The notes under the pieces: model-generated
Seen by the model: only the letters and a program-made list of their open reading frames with translations
What the model was told of the DNA's origin: nothing
The model's database searches: none
Translations under genes and position numbers: made by a program
Part shown: positions 56,066-64,000 of the stretch, piece after piece
Layout of the letters: each line of letters starts with the position of its first letter
Position numbering within the stretch: the stretch's first letter is position 1
Assembly (NCBI GenBank): GCA_028357285.1
Contig: JAOMWM010000002.1
Span: 1-64,000 of the forward strand
Source of the DNA: Schleiferiaceae bacterium
Lineage (GTDB): Bacteria; Bacteroidota; Bacteroidia; Flavobacteriales; Schleiferiaceae
Reading direction: 5' to 3'
DNA: 64,000 nt

Positions 56066-57220
56066 ATGCCGTTTTACCAAAAATCGGGGCGTATTCCGCA
56101 CAAACGCCATACTACCTTCAGAAAATCGGACGGTAGCTTGTACCACGAAGAACTCTTCGGAACCATAGGATTCGACGGTATGTCGACCTTGCTTTACCAC
56201 GAACATCCGCCAACCATGGTTAAAGAAGTGCTCCAAAGCACGGATGTTGCACCGAAGATTGCCGTAGATAAAAACATGAAGGCATATCGTTTAGAAGGCT
56301 TCAAGGTTGCTCCAAACGAAGATTATTTAGCATCCCGCGTACCGGTGTTAACGAATGCAGATCTGACCATTTCCCTAGCCGCACCTTCGGCTTCGATGGG
56401 ATCGTACTATTATAAAAACGCACAAAATGATGAATTGGTCTTCGTACACGAGGGTTCGGGTTCACTGCATACGCAAATGGGCAAGCTTGATTTTGGCCCC
56501 GGCGACTACTTGCTCATCCCCCGCGGAATGATTCAACAGTTTCATTTCGACAGTGCTGAAAACCGGTTATTTATTGTTGAAAGTGCCTCACCCATTTATA
56601 CCCCGAAGCGCTATAGGAATTGGTTCGGTCAACTGCTAGAGCACAGTCCCTACTGTGAACGCGACTTGCGCACCCCTGAGGCGGTAGCGCCCATAAATGC
56701 GCTAGGGGATTTTGACATCCGGGTGAAGAAACAAGATATGCTTCACCAGTACATCTACGGTTCACACCCCTTCGATGTAGTTGGCTGGGACGGTTACAAT
56801 TACCCTTATGCGTTCAATATCAAAGATTTCGAACCCATTACCGGACGTGTACACCAACCGCCACCGGTGCATCAAACCTTTGAAACTAGTGCTTTTGTGG
56901 TGTGTTCCTTTGTACCCAGATTGTACGATTACCACCCAGAATCTATACCTGCTCCTTACAACCACAGCAATATCGATTCTGATGAAGTGCTCTACTATGT
57001 GGATGGCGATTTTATGAGTCGTAATAACATCGGACGTGGACAAATCACCCTTCATCCGGCTGGGATCCCACACGGACCTCACCCAGGAACCTATGAAGGG
57101 TCCATAGGTAAAAAAGACACCGAAGAATATGCCGTAATGGTAGATACCTTCAGACCTTTGAAGCTCACTGAACAGGCATTGGCATTGGATGCAGGCGATT
57201 ACCACAAGAGTTGGATGTAA
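56066..57220 (+). CDS. hmgA: Homogentisate 1,2-dioxygenase
   Basis: Opens the homogentisate ring to maleylacetoacetate using Fe(II) and O2. The 384-residue cupin protein has YNHSNIDSDEVLYYVDGDF, which contains the His and Glu iron ligands, and the second ligand region TLHPAGIPHGPHPG. It is shorter than the 430-440 residue human/proteobacterial enzyme, as many Bacteroidota homologues are. First gene of the tyrosine catabolic run hmgA - PLP enzyme - hpd - fahA - scoAB. Confidence 0.92.
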   Translation: MPFYQKSGRIPHKRHTTFRKSDGSLYHEELFGTIGFDGMSTLLYHEHPPTMVKEVLQSTDVAPKIAVDKNMKAYRLEGFKVAPNEDYLASRVPVLTNADLTISLAAPSASMGSYYYKNAQNDELVFVHEGSGSLHTQMGKLDFGPGDYLLIPRGMIQQFHFDSAENRLFIVESASPIYTPKRYRNWFGQLLEHSPYCERDLRTPEAVAPINALGDFDIRVKKQDMLHQYIYGSHPFDVVGWDGYNYPYAFNIKDFEPITGRVHQPPPVHQTFETSAFVVCSFVPRLYDYHPESIPAPYNHSNIDSDEVLYYVDGDFMSRNNIGRGQITLHPAGIPHGPHPGTYEGSIGKKDTEEYAVMVDTFRPLKLTEQALALDAGDYHKSWM

Positions 57221-57278
57221 TAAGAAATACGGACCGCAAGTGGCTTGAACCCCCACTTGTGGCTTAAAACCGCAGAAC

Positions 57279-58526
57279 ATGAAAAAAGAACCGCAAACAG
57301 CCATGCTTGGTCATGGCTACCATGCTGCCGATTACCACGGCAGTATGAAGCAACCCATTTACCAAACCTCCACCTACGAGTTTCCCAACTCCCAGGCAGG
57401 TAAGGATTATTTCGCTTGGGCCACTGGAAAGGAAGAGATGCCGGACGGCGCAAAAATGGGTAACATCTACAGCCGACTTGGCTCTCCAAATACCCAGTTG
57501 CTCGAACAACGTTTAGCGGTTTTAGACGAAACGGAGGATGCACTCGTCTTTGCCAGTGGAATGGCAGTTATTTCAGCGACGATGCTGGAATTGGCCACCC
57601 CAAACACGGTATTTCTCTATACCGCTCCCGTTTACGGTGGAACGCACAGCTTCATAGACCATTACCTGCATAAATACGGTGTAATCCACCACGTTGTTGA
57701 ACACGATAAAAGTGCCGAAGATGTGGTTGCGGAGGTTAAAGCCGCTTACCCCGGACTGCAGGTATGTGCCTTTTTTACGGAGACCCCAGCAAATCCAACA
57801 ATGGATCTGTATTCAGTGAAGAAAGCTCGGAAAATCGCAGATGCCCTGGGATCGGAAGATCACCCCGTAGCGGTAGTGGTAGACAATACGTATTTAGGGC
57901 CTACAATGAGTCGTCAGCATGAAAACGGCGCAGACATCGTGGTTTATTCTGTGACGAAAAACCTCGCCGGACACAGCGACGTTATTGCCGGTGCGGCGAC
58001 CGGAAAAACAGCTTGGATCAATAGATTGCGCATCGCACGAACTTTCATCGGCGGCATTTTAGGCCCTATGGACAGCTGGCTTATTTTACGCTCGCTTGAA
58101 ACGTTCACCCTACGCATCGCTGCCCAGCAAAAAACTACGCATGAAGTGGCTGCAGCGCTGGCCCAACATCCTGCGGTTAAAGAAGTGCGGTATTTAGGAA
58201 ACCTCGAGCAATGGAGTCCTGGGCAAGCCGCTTTTTTCAAAGACGAATATCAGGGTACGGGCTCTATGATTGCCTTACACATTCATGGCGACGAAAGCGC
58301 AGCTTTCAAAGTACTGGATCATCTAAAAGTATTCCGTCTTGGCGTGAGTTTAGGAAGTACAGAAAGCTTGGCAGAACACCCCTATTCCATGACTCACAGT
58401 AAAGTGGACGATCTGATGAAAGTAAAATTGGGTATCACAGAGGGTCTCATTCGATTGAGTATAGGACTTGAGGCGCCCAGCGACTTAATCGACGATCTGA
58501 ATCGGAGTTTAGACACGATCATTTAA
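57279..58526 (+). CDS. Cys/Met metabolism PLP-dependent enzyme (cystathionine gamma-synthase family)
   Basis: A 415-residue fold-type I PLP enzyme. YSVTKNLAGHSDVIAGA carries the PLP Lys, and QPIYQTSTYEFPNSQAG and GNIYSRLGSPNTQLLEQRLA are the family's N-terminal signatures. The Cys that marks methionine gamma-lyases is replaced (VYGGTHSF), so methionine gamma-lyase activity is less likely. Which sulfur amino acid it acts on, or whether it does something else, is unknown. Its place between hmgA (58 bp) and hpd (28 bp) in a tyrosine catabolic cluster is unexpected. Confidence 0.85.
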   Translation: MKKEPQTAMLGHGYHAADYHGSMKQPIYQTSTYEFPNSQAGKDYFAWATGKEEMPDGAKMGNIYSRLGSPNTQLLEQRLAVLDETEDALVFASGMAVISATMLELATPNTVFLYTAPVYGGTHSFIDHYLHKYGVIHHVVEHDKSAEDVVAEVKAAYPGLQVCAFFTETPANPTMDLYSVKKARKIADALGSEDHPVAVVVDNTYLGPTMSRQHENGADIVVYSVTKNLAGHSDVIAGAATGKTAWINRLRIARTFIGGILGPMDSWLILRSLETFTLRIAAQQKTTHEVAAALAQHPAVKEVRYLGNLEQWSPGQAAFFKDEYQGTGSMIALHIHGDESAAFKVLDHLKVFRLGVSLGSTESLAEHPYSMTHSKVDDLMKVKLGITEGLIRLSIGLEAPSDLIDDLNRSLDTII

Positions 58527-58554
58527 TACCTTTAACCCAACAAAGAACAACGCT

Positions 58555-59682
58555 ATGAATACAGCTACTTTACCAAAGCAATACGAAGACGCGCAAGATT
58601 TTCTAGAGCTATGGGGAACAGATTACGTTGAATTCTATGTAGGCAACGCGAAACAAAGTGCCTACTACTTTAAAACGGCCTTTGGCTTTCAGGAAGTCGC
58701 TTATGCTGGATTAGAGACGGGTGTAACCGATCGCACATCCTATGTCCTTCAACAAGATAAAATTAGATTGGTCATTACTTCTTCCTTAGTGGAGAACAGC
58801 GATATCAATCGCCATTTGAACGAGCACGGTGATGGCGTGAAAATCGTCGCGCTGTGGGTACCAGATGCTACAAAGGCGTTTGAGGAAACCACAAAACGCG
58901 GTGCAAAACCGTTCCAACAGCCACAGGTAAGTGAAGATAGTAATGGAAAAGTAGTGACCTCAGGAATCTATACCTACGGTGAGACCGTGCATTTGTTTGT
59001 AGAACGCAACGACTACAATGGGCCGTTCCTGCCCGGTTATGTGGCACGCAGTCCAAAGTATCAACCGGAATCGGTGGGACTGAAATACATTGACCACATG
59101 GTGGGTAATGTAGATTGGGGAGAGATGAATACGTGGGTAAAATTCTACGCGGACGTCATGGGCTTCTCACAAATCATCTCGTTTGACGACAACGATATTT
59201 CTACAGAATATACGGCACTGATGTCGAAGGTAATGTCAAACGGAAATGGCCGTATTAAATTCCCTATCAACGAGCCAGCAGAAGGTAAGAAGCGTTCGCA
59301 GATTGAAGAATATATCAACTTCTACAAAGGTGCAGGTGTGCAGCATTTAGCATTAGCAACAGATAATATTATCTATACTATCCATGAACTGCGTGAGCGC
59401 GGGGTTGACTTTCTGAATGTGCCAGATTCCTACTACCTAGACCTACAGGACCGCGTGGGTGCTATCGATGAGGACATTGAGGTATTAAAGAAGTATAAGA
59501 TTCTAGTGGACCGTGACGATGAAGGATACTTACTGCAGTTGTTCACTAAACCACTAATGGACCGCCCGACCGTCTTTATTGAAATCATTCAACGCAAAGG
59601 TGCCACGAGCTTTGGAAAAGGAAACTTTAAAGCATTGTTTGAAGCGATAGAGCGCGAGCAAGAGAACAGAGGAACCTTATAA
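58555..59682 (+). CDS. hpd: 4-hydroxyphenylpyruvate dioxygenase
   Basis: Converts 4-hydroxyphenylpyruvate (from tyrosine transamination) to homogentisate. The 375-residue protein has two VOC domains. Iron ligands are His in LKYIDHMVGNV, His in GVQHLALATDNI, and Glu in PTVFIEIIQRKG, which together with the C-terminal helix (GNFKALFEAIEREQ) are the HPPD signatures. Spacing of 28 bp to the upstream and 27 bp to the downstream gene suggests one transcript. Confidence 0.95.
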   Translation: MNTATLPKQYEDAQDFLELWGTDYVEFYVGNAKQSAYYFKTAFGFQEVAYAGLETGVTDRTSYVLQQDKIRLVITSSLVENSDINRHLNEHGDGVKIVALWVPDATKAFEETTKRGAKPFQQPQVSEDSNGKVVTSGIYTYGETVHLFVERNDYNGPFLPGYVARSPKYQPESVGLKYIDHMVGNVDWGEMNTWVKFYADVMGFSQIISFDDNDISTEYTALMSKVMSNGNGRIKFPINEPAEGKKRSQIEEYINFYKGAGVQHLALATDNIIYTIHELRERGVDFLNVPDSYYLDLQDRVGAIDEDIEVLKKYKILVDRDDEGYLLQLFTKPLMDRPTVFIEIIQRKGATSFGKGNFKALFEAIEREQENRGTL

Positions 59683-59709
59683 TACAACCCTTAATAAGTA
59701 CAGTACAGC

Positions 59710-60993
59710 ATGATCGAAAATCAAGCAAACGATCCTTCAAGAACTTCGTGGATTCCCGTTCCAGAAAACAGTGATTTTCCTATTCAGAATTTGCCGTTCG
59801 GTGTTTTCATTCCGGAGGACGATATCATTACAACCGGAACGCGTATTGGAGATACCGCGATTGATTTAAGTGCCCTACAACAATTAGGCTATTTCAAAGG
59901 AATTGATCTGCCGGACGATGTGTTTTTACAGGATACTTTAAATGATTTTATTGCTCTGGGTCGCCCGACTTGGCGCCGCATCAGAAACCGATTGGCGGAA
60001 CTTTTTGACGAAAACAACATGACGCTCAAAGCGAATGTTGCGCATCAAAATCAGGTGCTTTTTCCTGTAGATCACGTTCAGATGCTCATGCCGGTATTCG
60101 TTCAAGATTATACGGATTTCTACAGCTCCATCGAACATGCAACCAATGTAGGTATGATGTTCCGCGATCCGGAAAATGCCTTATTGCCCAACTGGAAACA
60201 CATTCCGGTAGGCTACCACGGCCGCAGCTCGTCTATTGTGATCAGTGGTGTAGATCTGCACCGTCCTAAAGGTCAGCGCATGGCGCCGGGGGCGGATGCG
60301 CCGACTTTCGGTCCGTCTGTTCGTATGGATTTTGAATTGGAAATGGCCTTTGTTACAGGAGAAGGAAAGCCCCTCGGTCATAGAATAAAGGCGGAAGAAG
60401 CCGACGAATACATCTTTGGGATGGTGGTCTTTAATGACTGGAGTGCGCGCGATATTCAAAAATGGGAATATGTGCCGCTAGGACCGTTCCTGGGTAAAAA
60501 CTTTGGCTCAAGCATGAGTCCTTGGGTCGTAACCATGGACGCCTTAGCGCCGTTTAAAGTGGAAGGACCCCAGCAGGATCCACCCGTTTTGCCGTATTTA
60601 GAGACCACGGGCAAGAATAACTATGACATTCACCTCGAAGTAGGTTTGACTCCGGAAGGCAAGACGGAATCGGTCATTTCAAGGTCCAATTACAAATACA
60701 TGTATTGGAACCAGCGCCAACAATTGGCCCACCATACCGTCAACGGCTGTAACATTAATGCCGGTGATATGATGGCTTCAGGAACCATTTCTGGACCCAC
60801 GAAAGACAGCTACGGATCCATGTTAGAACTTAGCTGGGCAGGTAAAGAGCCCATTACCTTAGGTACTGGAGATACGCGCACGTTTATCGAAGACGGCGAC
60901 ACGGTTACCATGCGTGGCTGGTGTACAAACGGTACGACGAGAATTGGCTTTGGCGAGGTACGCACGAGGTTGCTACCGGCCATTGAGGATTAA
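59710..60993 (+). CDS. fahA: Fumarylacetoacetase
   Basis: Hydrolyses fumarylacetoacetate to fumarate and acetoacetate, the final step of tyrosine breakdown. The 427-residue enzyme shows the two-domain form with DFYSSIEHATNVG, GYHGRSSSIV, DFELEMAFVTG and NDWSARDIQKWEYVPLGPF (metal and catalytic residues), ending in GFGEVRTRLLPA. A terminator-like hairpin follows 6 bp after the stop. The preceding isomerase for maleylacetoacetate is not encoded in this window. Confidence 0.96.
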   Translation: MIENQANDPSRTSWIPVPENSDFPIQNLPFGVFIPEDDIITTGTRIGDTAIDLSALQQLGYFKGIDLPDDVFLQDTLNDFIALGRPTWRRIRNRLAELFDENNMTLKANVAHQNQVLFPVDHVQMLMPVFVQDYTDFYSSIEHATNVGMMFRDPENALLPNWKHIPVGYHGRSSSIVISGVDLHRPKGQRMAPGADAPTFGPSVRMDFELEMAFVTGEGKPLGHRIKAEEADEYIFGMVVFNDWSARDIQKWEYVPLGPFLGKNFGSSMSPWVVTMDALAPFKVEGPQQDPPVLPYLETTGKNNYDIHLEVGLTPEGKTESVISRSNYKYMYWNQRQQLAHHTVNGCNINAGDMMASGTISGPTKDSYGSMLELSWAGKEPITLGTGDTRTFIEDGDTVTMRGWCTNGTTRIGFGEVRTRLLPAIED

Positions 60994-60999
60994 GCAAAC

Positions 61000-61033
61000 A
61001 AAGCCCGCTTCCTGAAAAGGTTGGGGCTTTTTT
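61000..61033 (+). terminator. Rho-independent terminator-like hairpin after fahA
   Basis: AAAGCCC (61000-61006) pairs with GGGCTTT (61024-61030), and the long loop holds a second small stem CCT-GAAA-AGG (61011-61020). T6 follows. It separates fahA from scoA. Confidence 0.65.
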
Positions 61034-61038
61034 ATAAC

Positions 61039-61052
61039 TTGGGTAGACCCAA
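61039..61052. promoter_or_regulatory. Perfect palindrome upstream of scoA
   Basis: TTGGGT-AG-ACCCAA, a 14-bp perfect dyad, lies 15 bp before the scoA ATG and directly after the terminator hairpin. It could be an operator for scoAB. No consensus -7 box is evident beside it. Confidence 0.35.
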
Positions 61053-61066
61053 TTACAGCACCTATT

Positions 61067-61789
61067 ATGTCAGAAAAACACACCTACATCTCCAAGGTGG
61101 TGGCCGGCGCCACTGAAGCCATTGCGGGATTAGAAGATGGGATGAATGTGATGTTTGGCGGATTCGGCCTTTGCGGTATTCCGGAAAACAGCATTACAGC
61201 CATTAAATCAGCCGGAATCAAAGACATTACCTGTATTTCTAATAATGCCGGCGTGGACAACTTTGGTCTAGGGCTACTGCTTCAAACCAAGCAGATAAAA
61301 AAAATGATTGCCTCTTACGTGGGCGAGAACGACGAATTTGAGCGTCAAATGTTGTCCGGCGAGCTCGAAGTTGATCTCATTCCTCAAGGAACACTAGCAG
61401 AACGCTGTCGCGCTGCTGGAGCAGGGATTCCTGCTTTTTATACCCCTGCAGGCTACGGTACAGAGGTAGCGGAGGGAAAAGAGGTACGTGTGTTTGATGG
61501 CAAGCCGCATATTTTGGAACATGCTTTTGATGCTCCTTTTGCATTTGTTAAAGCGTGGAAGGGCGACAAAGCCGGCAACCTGATTTTTAAGGGAACGGCA
61601 CGCAATTTTAATCCGATGATGGCCATGGCAGGTAAGATAACCGTTGCAGAGGTTGAAGAACTGGTTGAAGTCGGTGAATTGGACCCGAACAGTATTCACA
61701 TTCCTGGGATCTTCGTGCAACGCATTTTCCAGGGGGTGGATTACGAGAAACGAATAGAACAACGCACCGTGCGTGCTAAAAGCGAATAA
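61067..61789 (+). CDS. scoA: 3-oxoacid CoA-transferase subunit A
   Basis: The A subunit (240 residues) of a succinyl-CoA:3-ketoacid (or acetyl-CoA:acetoacetate) CoA-transferase. [15 protein letters not shown] is the CoA-binding glycine loop of subunit A, and [24 protein letters not shown] is the conserved central region. Activation of acetoacetate, released by fumarylacetoacetase just upstream, is the obvious role. Subunit B follows after 2 bp. Confidence 0.93.
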   Translation: MSEKHTYISKVVAGATEAIAGLEDGMNVMFGGFGLCGIPENSITAIKSAGIKDITCISNNAGVDNFGLGLLLQTKQIKKMIASYVGENDEFERQMLSGELEVDLIPQGTLAERCRAAGAGIPAFYTPAGYGTEVAEGKEVRVFDGKPHILEHAFDAPFAFVKAWKGDKAGNLIFKGTARNFNPMMAMAGKITVAEVEELVEVGELDPNSIHIPGIFVQRIFQGVDYEKRIEQRTVRAKSE

Positions 61790-61791
61790 CC

Positions 61792-62451
61792 ATGGGATTG
61801 AGTAAAGATCAAATTGCACAGCGCATTGCCCAAGAACTTCGCGACGGTTGGTATGTAAACTTAGGTATTGGAATTCCAACCTTAGTGGCCAACCACATCC
61901 CGCAAGGCATCAATGTGGAGTTTCAAAGTGAAAATGGCATTTTAGGCATGGGACCCTTCCCTTTTGAGGGTGAGGAGGATGCGGATTTAATCAACGCAGG
62001 CAAGCAAACCATCACGGCACTGCCGGGTGCGAGCTTCTTTTCCAGCGAGCTCAGTTTCGGAATGATTCGCGGTCAACACGTTCAATTGACCGTTTTGGGC
62101 GCCATGGAAGTGAGCGATCGCGGCGATATTGCGAACTGGAAGATTCCAGGGAAGATGGTTAAAGGAATGGGCGGTGCTATGGATTTAGTGGCTTCCGCAG
62201 AAAACATCATCGTAGCCATGCAACACACGAATCGTGCAGGAGAAAGTAAACTCCTCAGTGACTGTTCCTTGCCGCTTACCGGTGTTGCTTGTGTAAAGCG
62301 CATTGTAACGGATCTCGCCGTACTAGAGGTGGACGCAGAACGCGGCTTCCTTTTAATTGAGCGCGCACCAGGTGTCACTGTCGAAGAAATTCAAGCAAAG
62401 ACCGCAGGTCGCCTAGTCGTTGAAGGTGATGTACCGGAAATGAAATTTTAA
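61792..62451 (+). CDS. scoB: 3-oxoacid CoA-transferase subunit B
   Basis: The B subunit (219 residues) carrying the catalytic Glu in [13 protein letters not shown] (Glu about 47), with [16 protein letters not shown] at the N-terminus and the GAMDLV motif. With ScoA it turns acetoacetate into acetoacetyl-CoA, which thiolase then splits to acetyl-CoA. A terminator follows 23 bp downstream. Confidence 0.94.
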   Translation: MGLSKDQIAQRIAQELRDGWYVNLGIGIPTLVANHIPQGINVEFQSENGILGMGPFPFEGEEDADLINAGKQTITALPGASFFSSELSFGMIRGQHVQLTVLGAMEVSDRGDIANWKIPGKMVKGMGGAMDLVASAENIIVAMQHTNRAGESKLLSDCSLPLTGVACVKRIVTDLAVLEVDAERGFLLIERAPGVTVEEIQAKTAGRLVVEGDVPEMKF

Positions 62452-62474
62452 GGCCTTGGATAAGGACTAAAAAA

Positions 62475-62497
62475 GGCGCCCAAGGGCGTCTTTTTTT
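62475..62497 (+). terminator. Rho-independent terminator after scoB
   Basis: GGCGCCC / GGGCGTC (one G-U pair) around a very short loop, then T7 (62491-62497). The preceding A6 could make it partly bidirectional, but the next gene on the other strand stops at 62567. Confidence 0.8.
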
Positions 62498-62566
62498 ATT
62501 TCGTCTAATCGCAATACATGCGCTTACAGAAAATTATCTTTTTAATAATCAATAATAAGTAAGTAA

Positions 62567-63094
62567 TCACTCATTTATAATTAATTCACGCAAACCGCGC
62601 AACAGCATCAAAGAACTTTCTTCATCGCCGCGAAAGGCAAGCAGTATTGACCGTTCCAAAATTTCAATAGCGGTGCGAGCCACTGCTTCCTCTGCACCGT
62701 GACCAACACTTGAGATGGCCCAACGCAAGCGTTCCAAAACAAATGCGTCTATGGTGCGACTCTCTGGATTTTCCCTTGTAATTCGAATCATAGCTACCCA
62801 CGCGAGAACACTCTCTGAATCATTTAATACATTGAGTTGAATGGCTGTAAAGGAACGTAAGACTTGGGTGGGATCTGGGTCATTAAGACGACCGTAAATC
62901 ATTTCAGATCTCGCTCGCTCGCCAGCGGACAGAACTGCTGAAGCCAATCCTTTTTTAGATTTAAAGTGACGAAAAATCAATGCTTCACTCACACCTGCAT
63001 GCGCAGCAATCTTCGCTGTCGATACGGCAGAAAATCCGTGTGAAGCGATGAGCGTCTGAGCGCTTTTTAGCAAGGCTTGTTGTTTTTCGGTCAT
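62567..63094 (-). CDS. TetR-family transcriptional regulator
   Basis: A 175-residue TetR-like regulator. The N-terminal helix-turn-helix is LIASHGFSAVSTAKIAAHAGVSEALIFRHFKSK-type (roughly residues 16-48; VSEALIFRHF is the recognition helix), and the variable C-terminal ligand domain begins at about 50. The ligand is not predictable. It is placed between scoB and polA. A perfect 22-bp palindrome covers its own start codon, which implies autorepression; it may also control nearby genes. Confidence 0.92.
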   Translation of the reverse strand: MTEKQQALLKSAQTLIASHGFSAVSTAKIAAHAGVSEALIFRHFKSKKGLASAVLSAGERARSEMIYGRLNDPDPTQVLRSFTAIQLNVLNDSESVLAWVAMIRITRENPESRTIDAFVLERLRWAISSVGHGAEEAVARTAIEILERSILLAFRGDEESSLMLLRGLRELIINE

Positions 63095-63114
63095 TGTAAG
63101 TATTCACTTACAAT
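63093..63114. promoter_or_regulatory. Perfect palindromic operator over the TetR-gene start
   Basis: 9-bp arms ATTGTAAGT (63093-63101) and ACTTACAAT (63106-63114) around ATTC. The left arm overlaps the start codon (63092-63094) of the TetR gene. Such a site is the classic TetR self-regulation target. A weaker 13/22 match lies at 62556-62577 around the gene's stop codon. Confidence 0.7.
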
Positions 63115-63137
63115 AATACAAAAATTAGAATACCGAA

Positions 63138-64000
63138 TTAATGTGCCTCTAGCCAAGTTTTCCCAGTTCCTACTTCGGCAATCATCGGCACGGCTAAATC
63201 CACAGCAGCCTCCATTTTTTCTACAACTAACGCCTGGAGAACCTCTAATTCCTCTTTAACCACATCAAAGACCAGTTCATCATGCACCTGCAGAAGCATC
63301 TTCGACATTAATCCCTCTACACGCATAGCTCTATCAATTTCGATCATAGCAAGCTTGATAATATCTGCTGCAGAACCTTGAATAGGCGCATTTACTGCAT
63401 TGCGTTCGCTGTGTCCTCGAACCACCGCATTGCGACTCTCGATGTCTTTAAGGTACCTACGTCGACCCGTTATAGTCTCTACATACCCGTTTTCACGGGC
63501 AAACGCCACCTGTTCATCCATATAGGCTTTGATTCCCGGATACGTTCGGAAGTAACCGTCAATTGCGGCTTTAGCTTCTTTACGACTCATGTCTGTTTGT
63601 TGACTTAAACCGAAAGCGCTCACACCATAGACAATACCGAAATTGACCGTCTTGGCGTTAGAACGTTGTTCACGAGACACTTCTTCCAGCGGTACTTCAA
63701 AAACCTTCGCTGCCGTAGCCTTGTGAATGTCCTCCCCGTTGCGGAAGGCCTCGATCATCGCAGTATCTTTTGCCAAAGCCGCAATCACACGCAATTCTAT
63801 CTGACTATAATCTGCCGCAAGCAACAAATGATTTTCGTTAGCAGGAATAAACATAGCGCGCACGCGGCGACCGTTTTCTGTACGGATAGGAATGTTCTGA
63901 AGGTTCGGGTTAGTCGAACTTAATCGTCCCGTTGCAGCGACTGTCTGGTTATAACTGGTATGGATACGCCCTGATGCTGGATGGGCTAATTCTGGTAAAG
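63138..64000 (-). CDS. polA: DNA polymerase I, C-terminal part (5' end outside the window)
   Basis: The visible 287 residues are the C-terminal polymerase domain of family A DNA polymerase I, for gap filling and Okazaki fragment processing. Motif A is DYSQIELRVIAALA, motif B is RRSNAKTVNFGIVYG-like (key stretch AKTVNFGIVYGVSAFG), and motif C is LLQVHDELVFDV; all catalytic Asp residues are present. The gene continues past the right edge, so the start and the 5'-3' and 3'-5' exonuclease domains cannot be assessed. The frame is open from the edge to 63863 through NIPIRTENGRRVRAMF. Confidence 0.97.
   Translation of the reverse strand, partial: LPELAHPASGRIHTSYNQTVAATGRLSSTNPNLQNIPIRTENGRRVRAMFIPANENHLLLAADYSQIELRVIAALAKDTAMIEAFRNGEDIHKATAAKVFEVPLEEVSREQRSNAKTVNFGIVYGVSAFGLSQQTDMSRKEAKAAIDGYFRTYPGIKAYMDEQVAFARENGYVETITGRRRYLKDIESRNAVVRGHSERNAVNAPIQGSAADIIKLAMIEIDRAMRVEGLMSKMLLQVHDELVFDVVKEELEVLQALVVEKMEAAVDLAVPMIAEVGTGKTWLEAH

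Noticed and set aside
56005-56067. 21-residue N-terminal extension of the MhpD-like protein
   Set aside because: It covers the hmgA promoter and part of hmgA's start; the family N-terminus begins at the 56004 ATG.
62556-62577. Second TetR operator at the end of the TetR gene
   Set aside because: Only 13 of 22 positions match the perfect site; kept as a remark but too weak to list as a feature.

Overview
The window is a contiguous piece of a chromosome from a member of the Bacteroidota, most likely class Flavobacteriia (the order Flavobacteriales seems the best guess; I cannot place it to genus). Reasons: the only recognisable promoter signal is the Bacteroidota-type TAnnTTTG -7 box; one secreted protein ends in a type IX secretion sorting domain; the aerotolerance (Bat) operon, the sufABCDSE-sufT operon, a cytochrome b558-type three-gene succinate dehydrogenase, a DksA-like protein with most zinc cysteines lost, and small Bacteroidota-restricted families (DUF2480, DUF6427 with a tiny membrane protein beside it) are all present. 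G+C looks mid-40s by eye. There is no sign of phage, insertion sequence, CRISPR, rRNA or tRNA: this is core-genome housekeeping DNA with tightly packed operons.

Layout. 1-7.7 kb (mostly + strand): an esterase lipoprotein, a large RluA-type pseudouridine synthase, a CYTH-domain protein, a secreted CotH-like kinase with a T9SS tail, trmB and an alkyltransferase-like DNA-repair protein, then a small TfoX-like protein and a CAT-family acetyltransferase on the minus strand and a YjbR-like protein on the plus. 7.7-18.3 kb: lepA, a GyrI-like protein, sdhCAB on the minus strand with a CRP/FNR-like operator upstream, an aminopeptidase P plus hydrolase pair, gdhA and dprA. 18.4-31.3 kb: an HU/SPOR membrane protein and a thioesterase, then minus-strand genes for a glycosyltransferase, DUF6427 protein, purD, and a four-gene run secA - RND transporter - rfbA - polyprenyl synthase. 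The only gene-free stretch over 300 bp (30904-31319) lies upstream of secA and appears to carry a structured small RNA or leader. 31.3-36.9 kb: a RidA-family deaminase, ileS, and dksA-like - lspA - pdeM. 37-45 kb: the MoxR/Bat operon, in which batB and batC are fused in frame. 45-54.5 kb: thiL divergent from the suf iron-sulfur assembly operon, followed by HMG-CoA synthase and DUF2480. 55.2-63.1 kb: a tyrosine catabolic locus (hpd, hmgA, fumarylacetoacetase, a Cys/Met-metabolism PLP enzyme, 3-oxoacid CoA-transferase, a 2-keto-4-pentenoate hydratase-like gene) and a TetR regulator with a perfect palindrome over its own start. The window ends inside polA.

How the parts work together. Tyrosine-derived 4-hydroxyphenylpyruvate would go through homogentisate to fumarate and acetoacetate; the CoA-transferase activates acetoacetate with succinyl-CoA and so feeds the TCA cycle, whose succinate dehydrogenase is also here. 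No maleylacetoacetate isomerase is visible. HMG-CoA synthase and the polyprenyl synthase suggest isoprenoids made through mevalonate. Suf supplies Fe-S clusters for SdhB and others.

The observations I consider most worth following are: the candidate ~130-nt RNA between secA and ridA; the BatB-BatC fusion that keeps BatC's signal-peptide-like segment inside; a 24-bp dyad shared by the divergent thiL and suf promoters; three genes whose -7 box ends exactly 4 nt before the start codon, implying leaderless mRNAs; and the TetR and scoA palindromes. I found no convincing wholly new multi-gene system.
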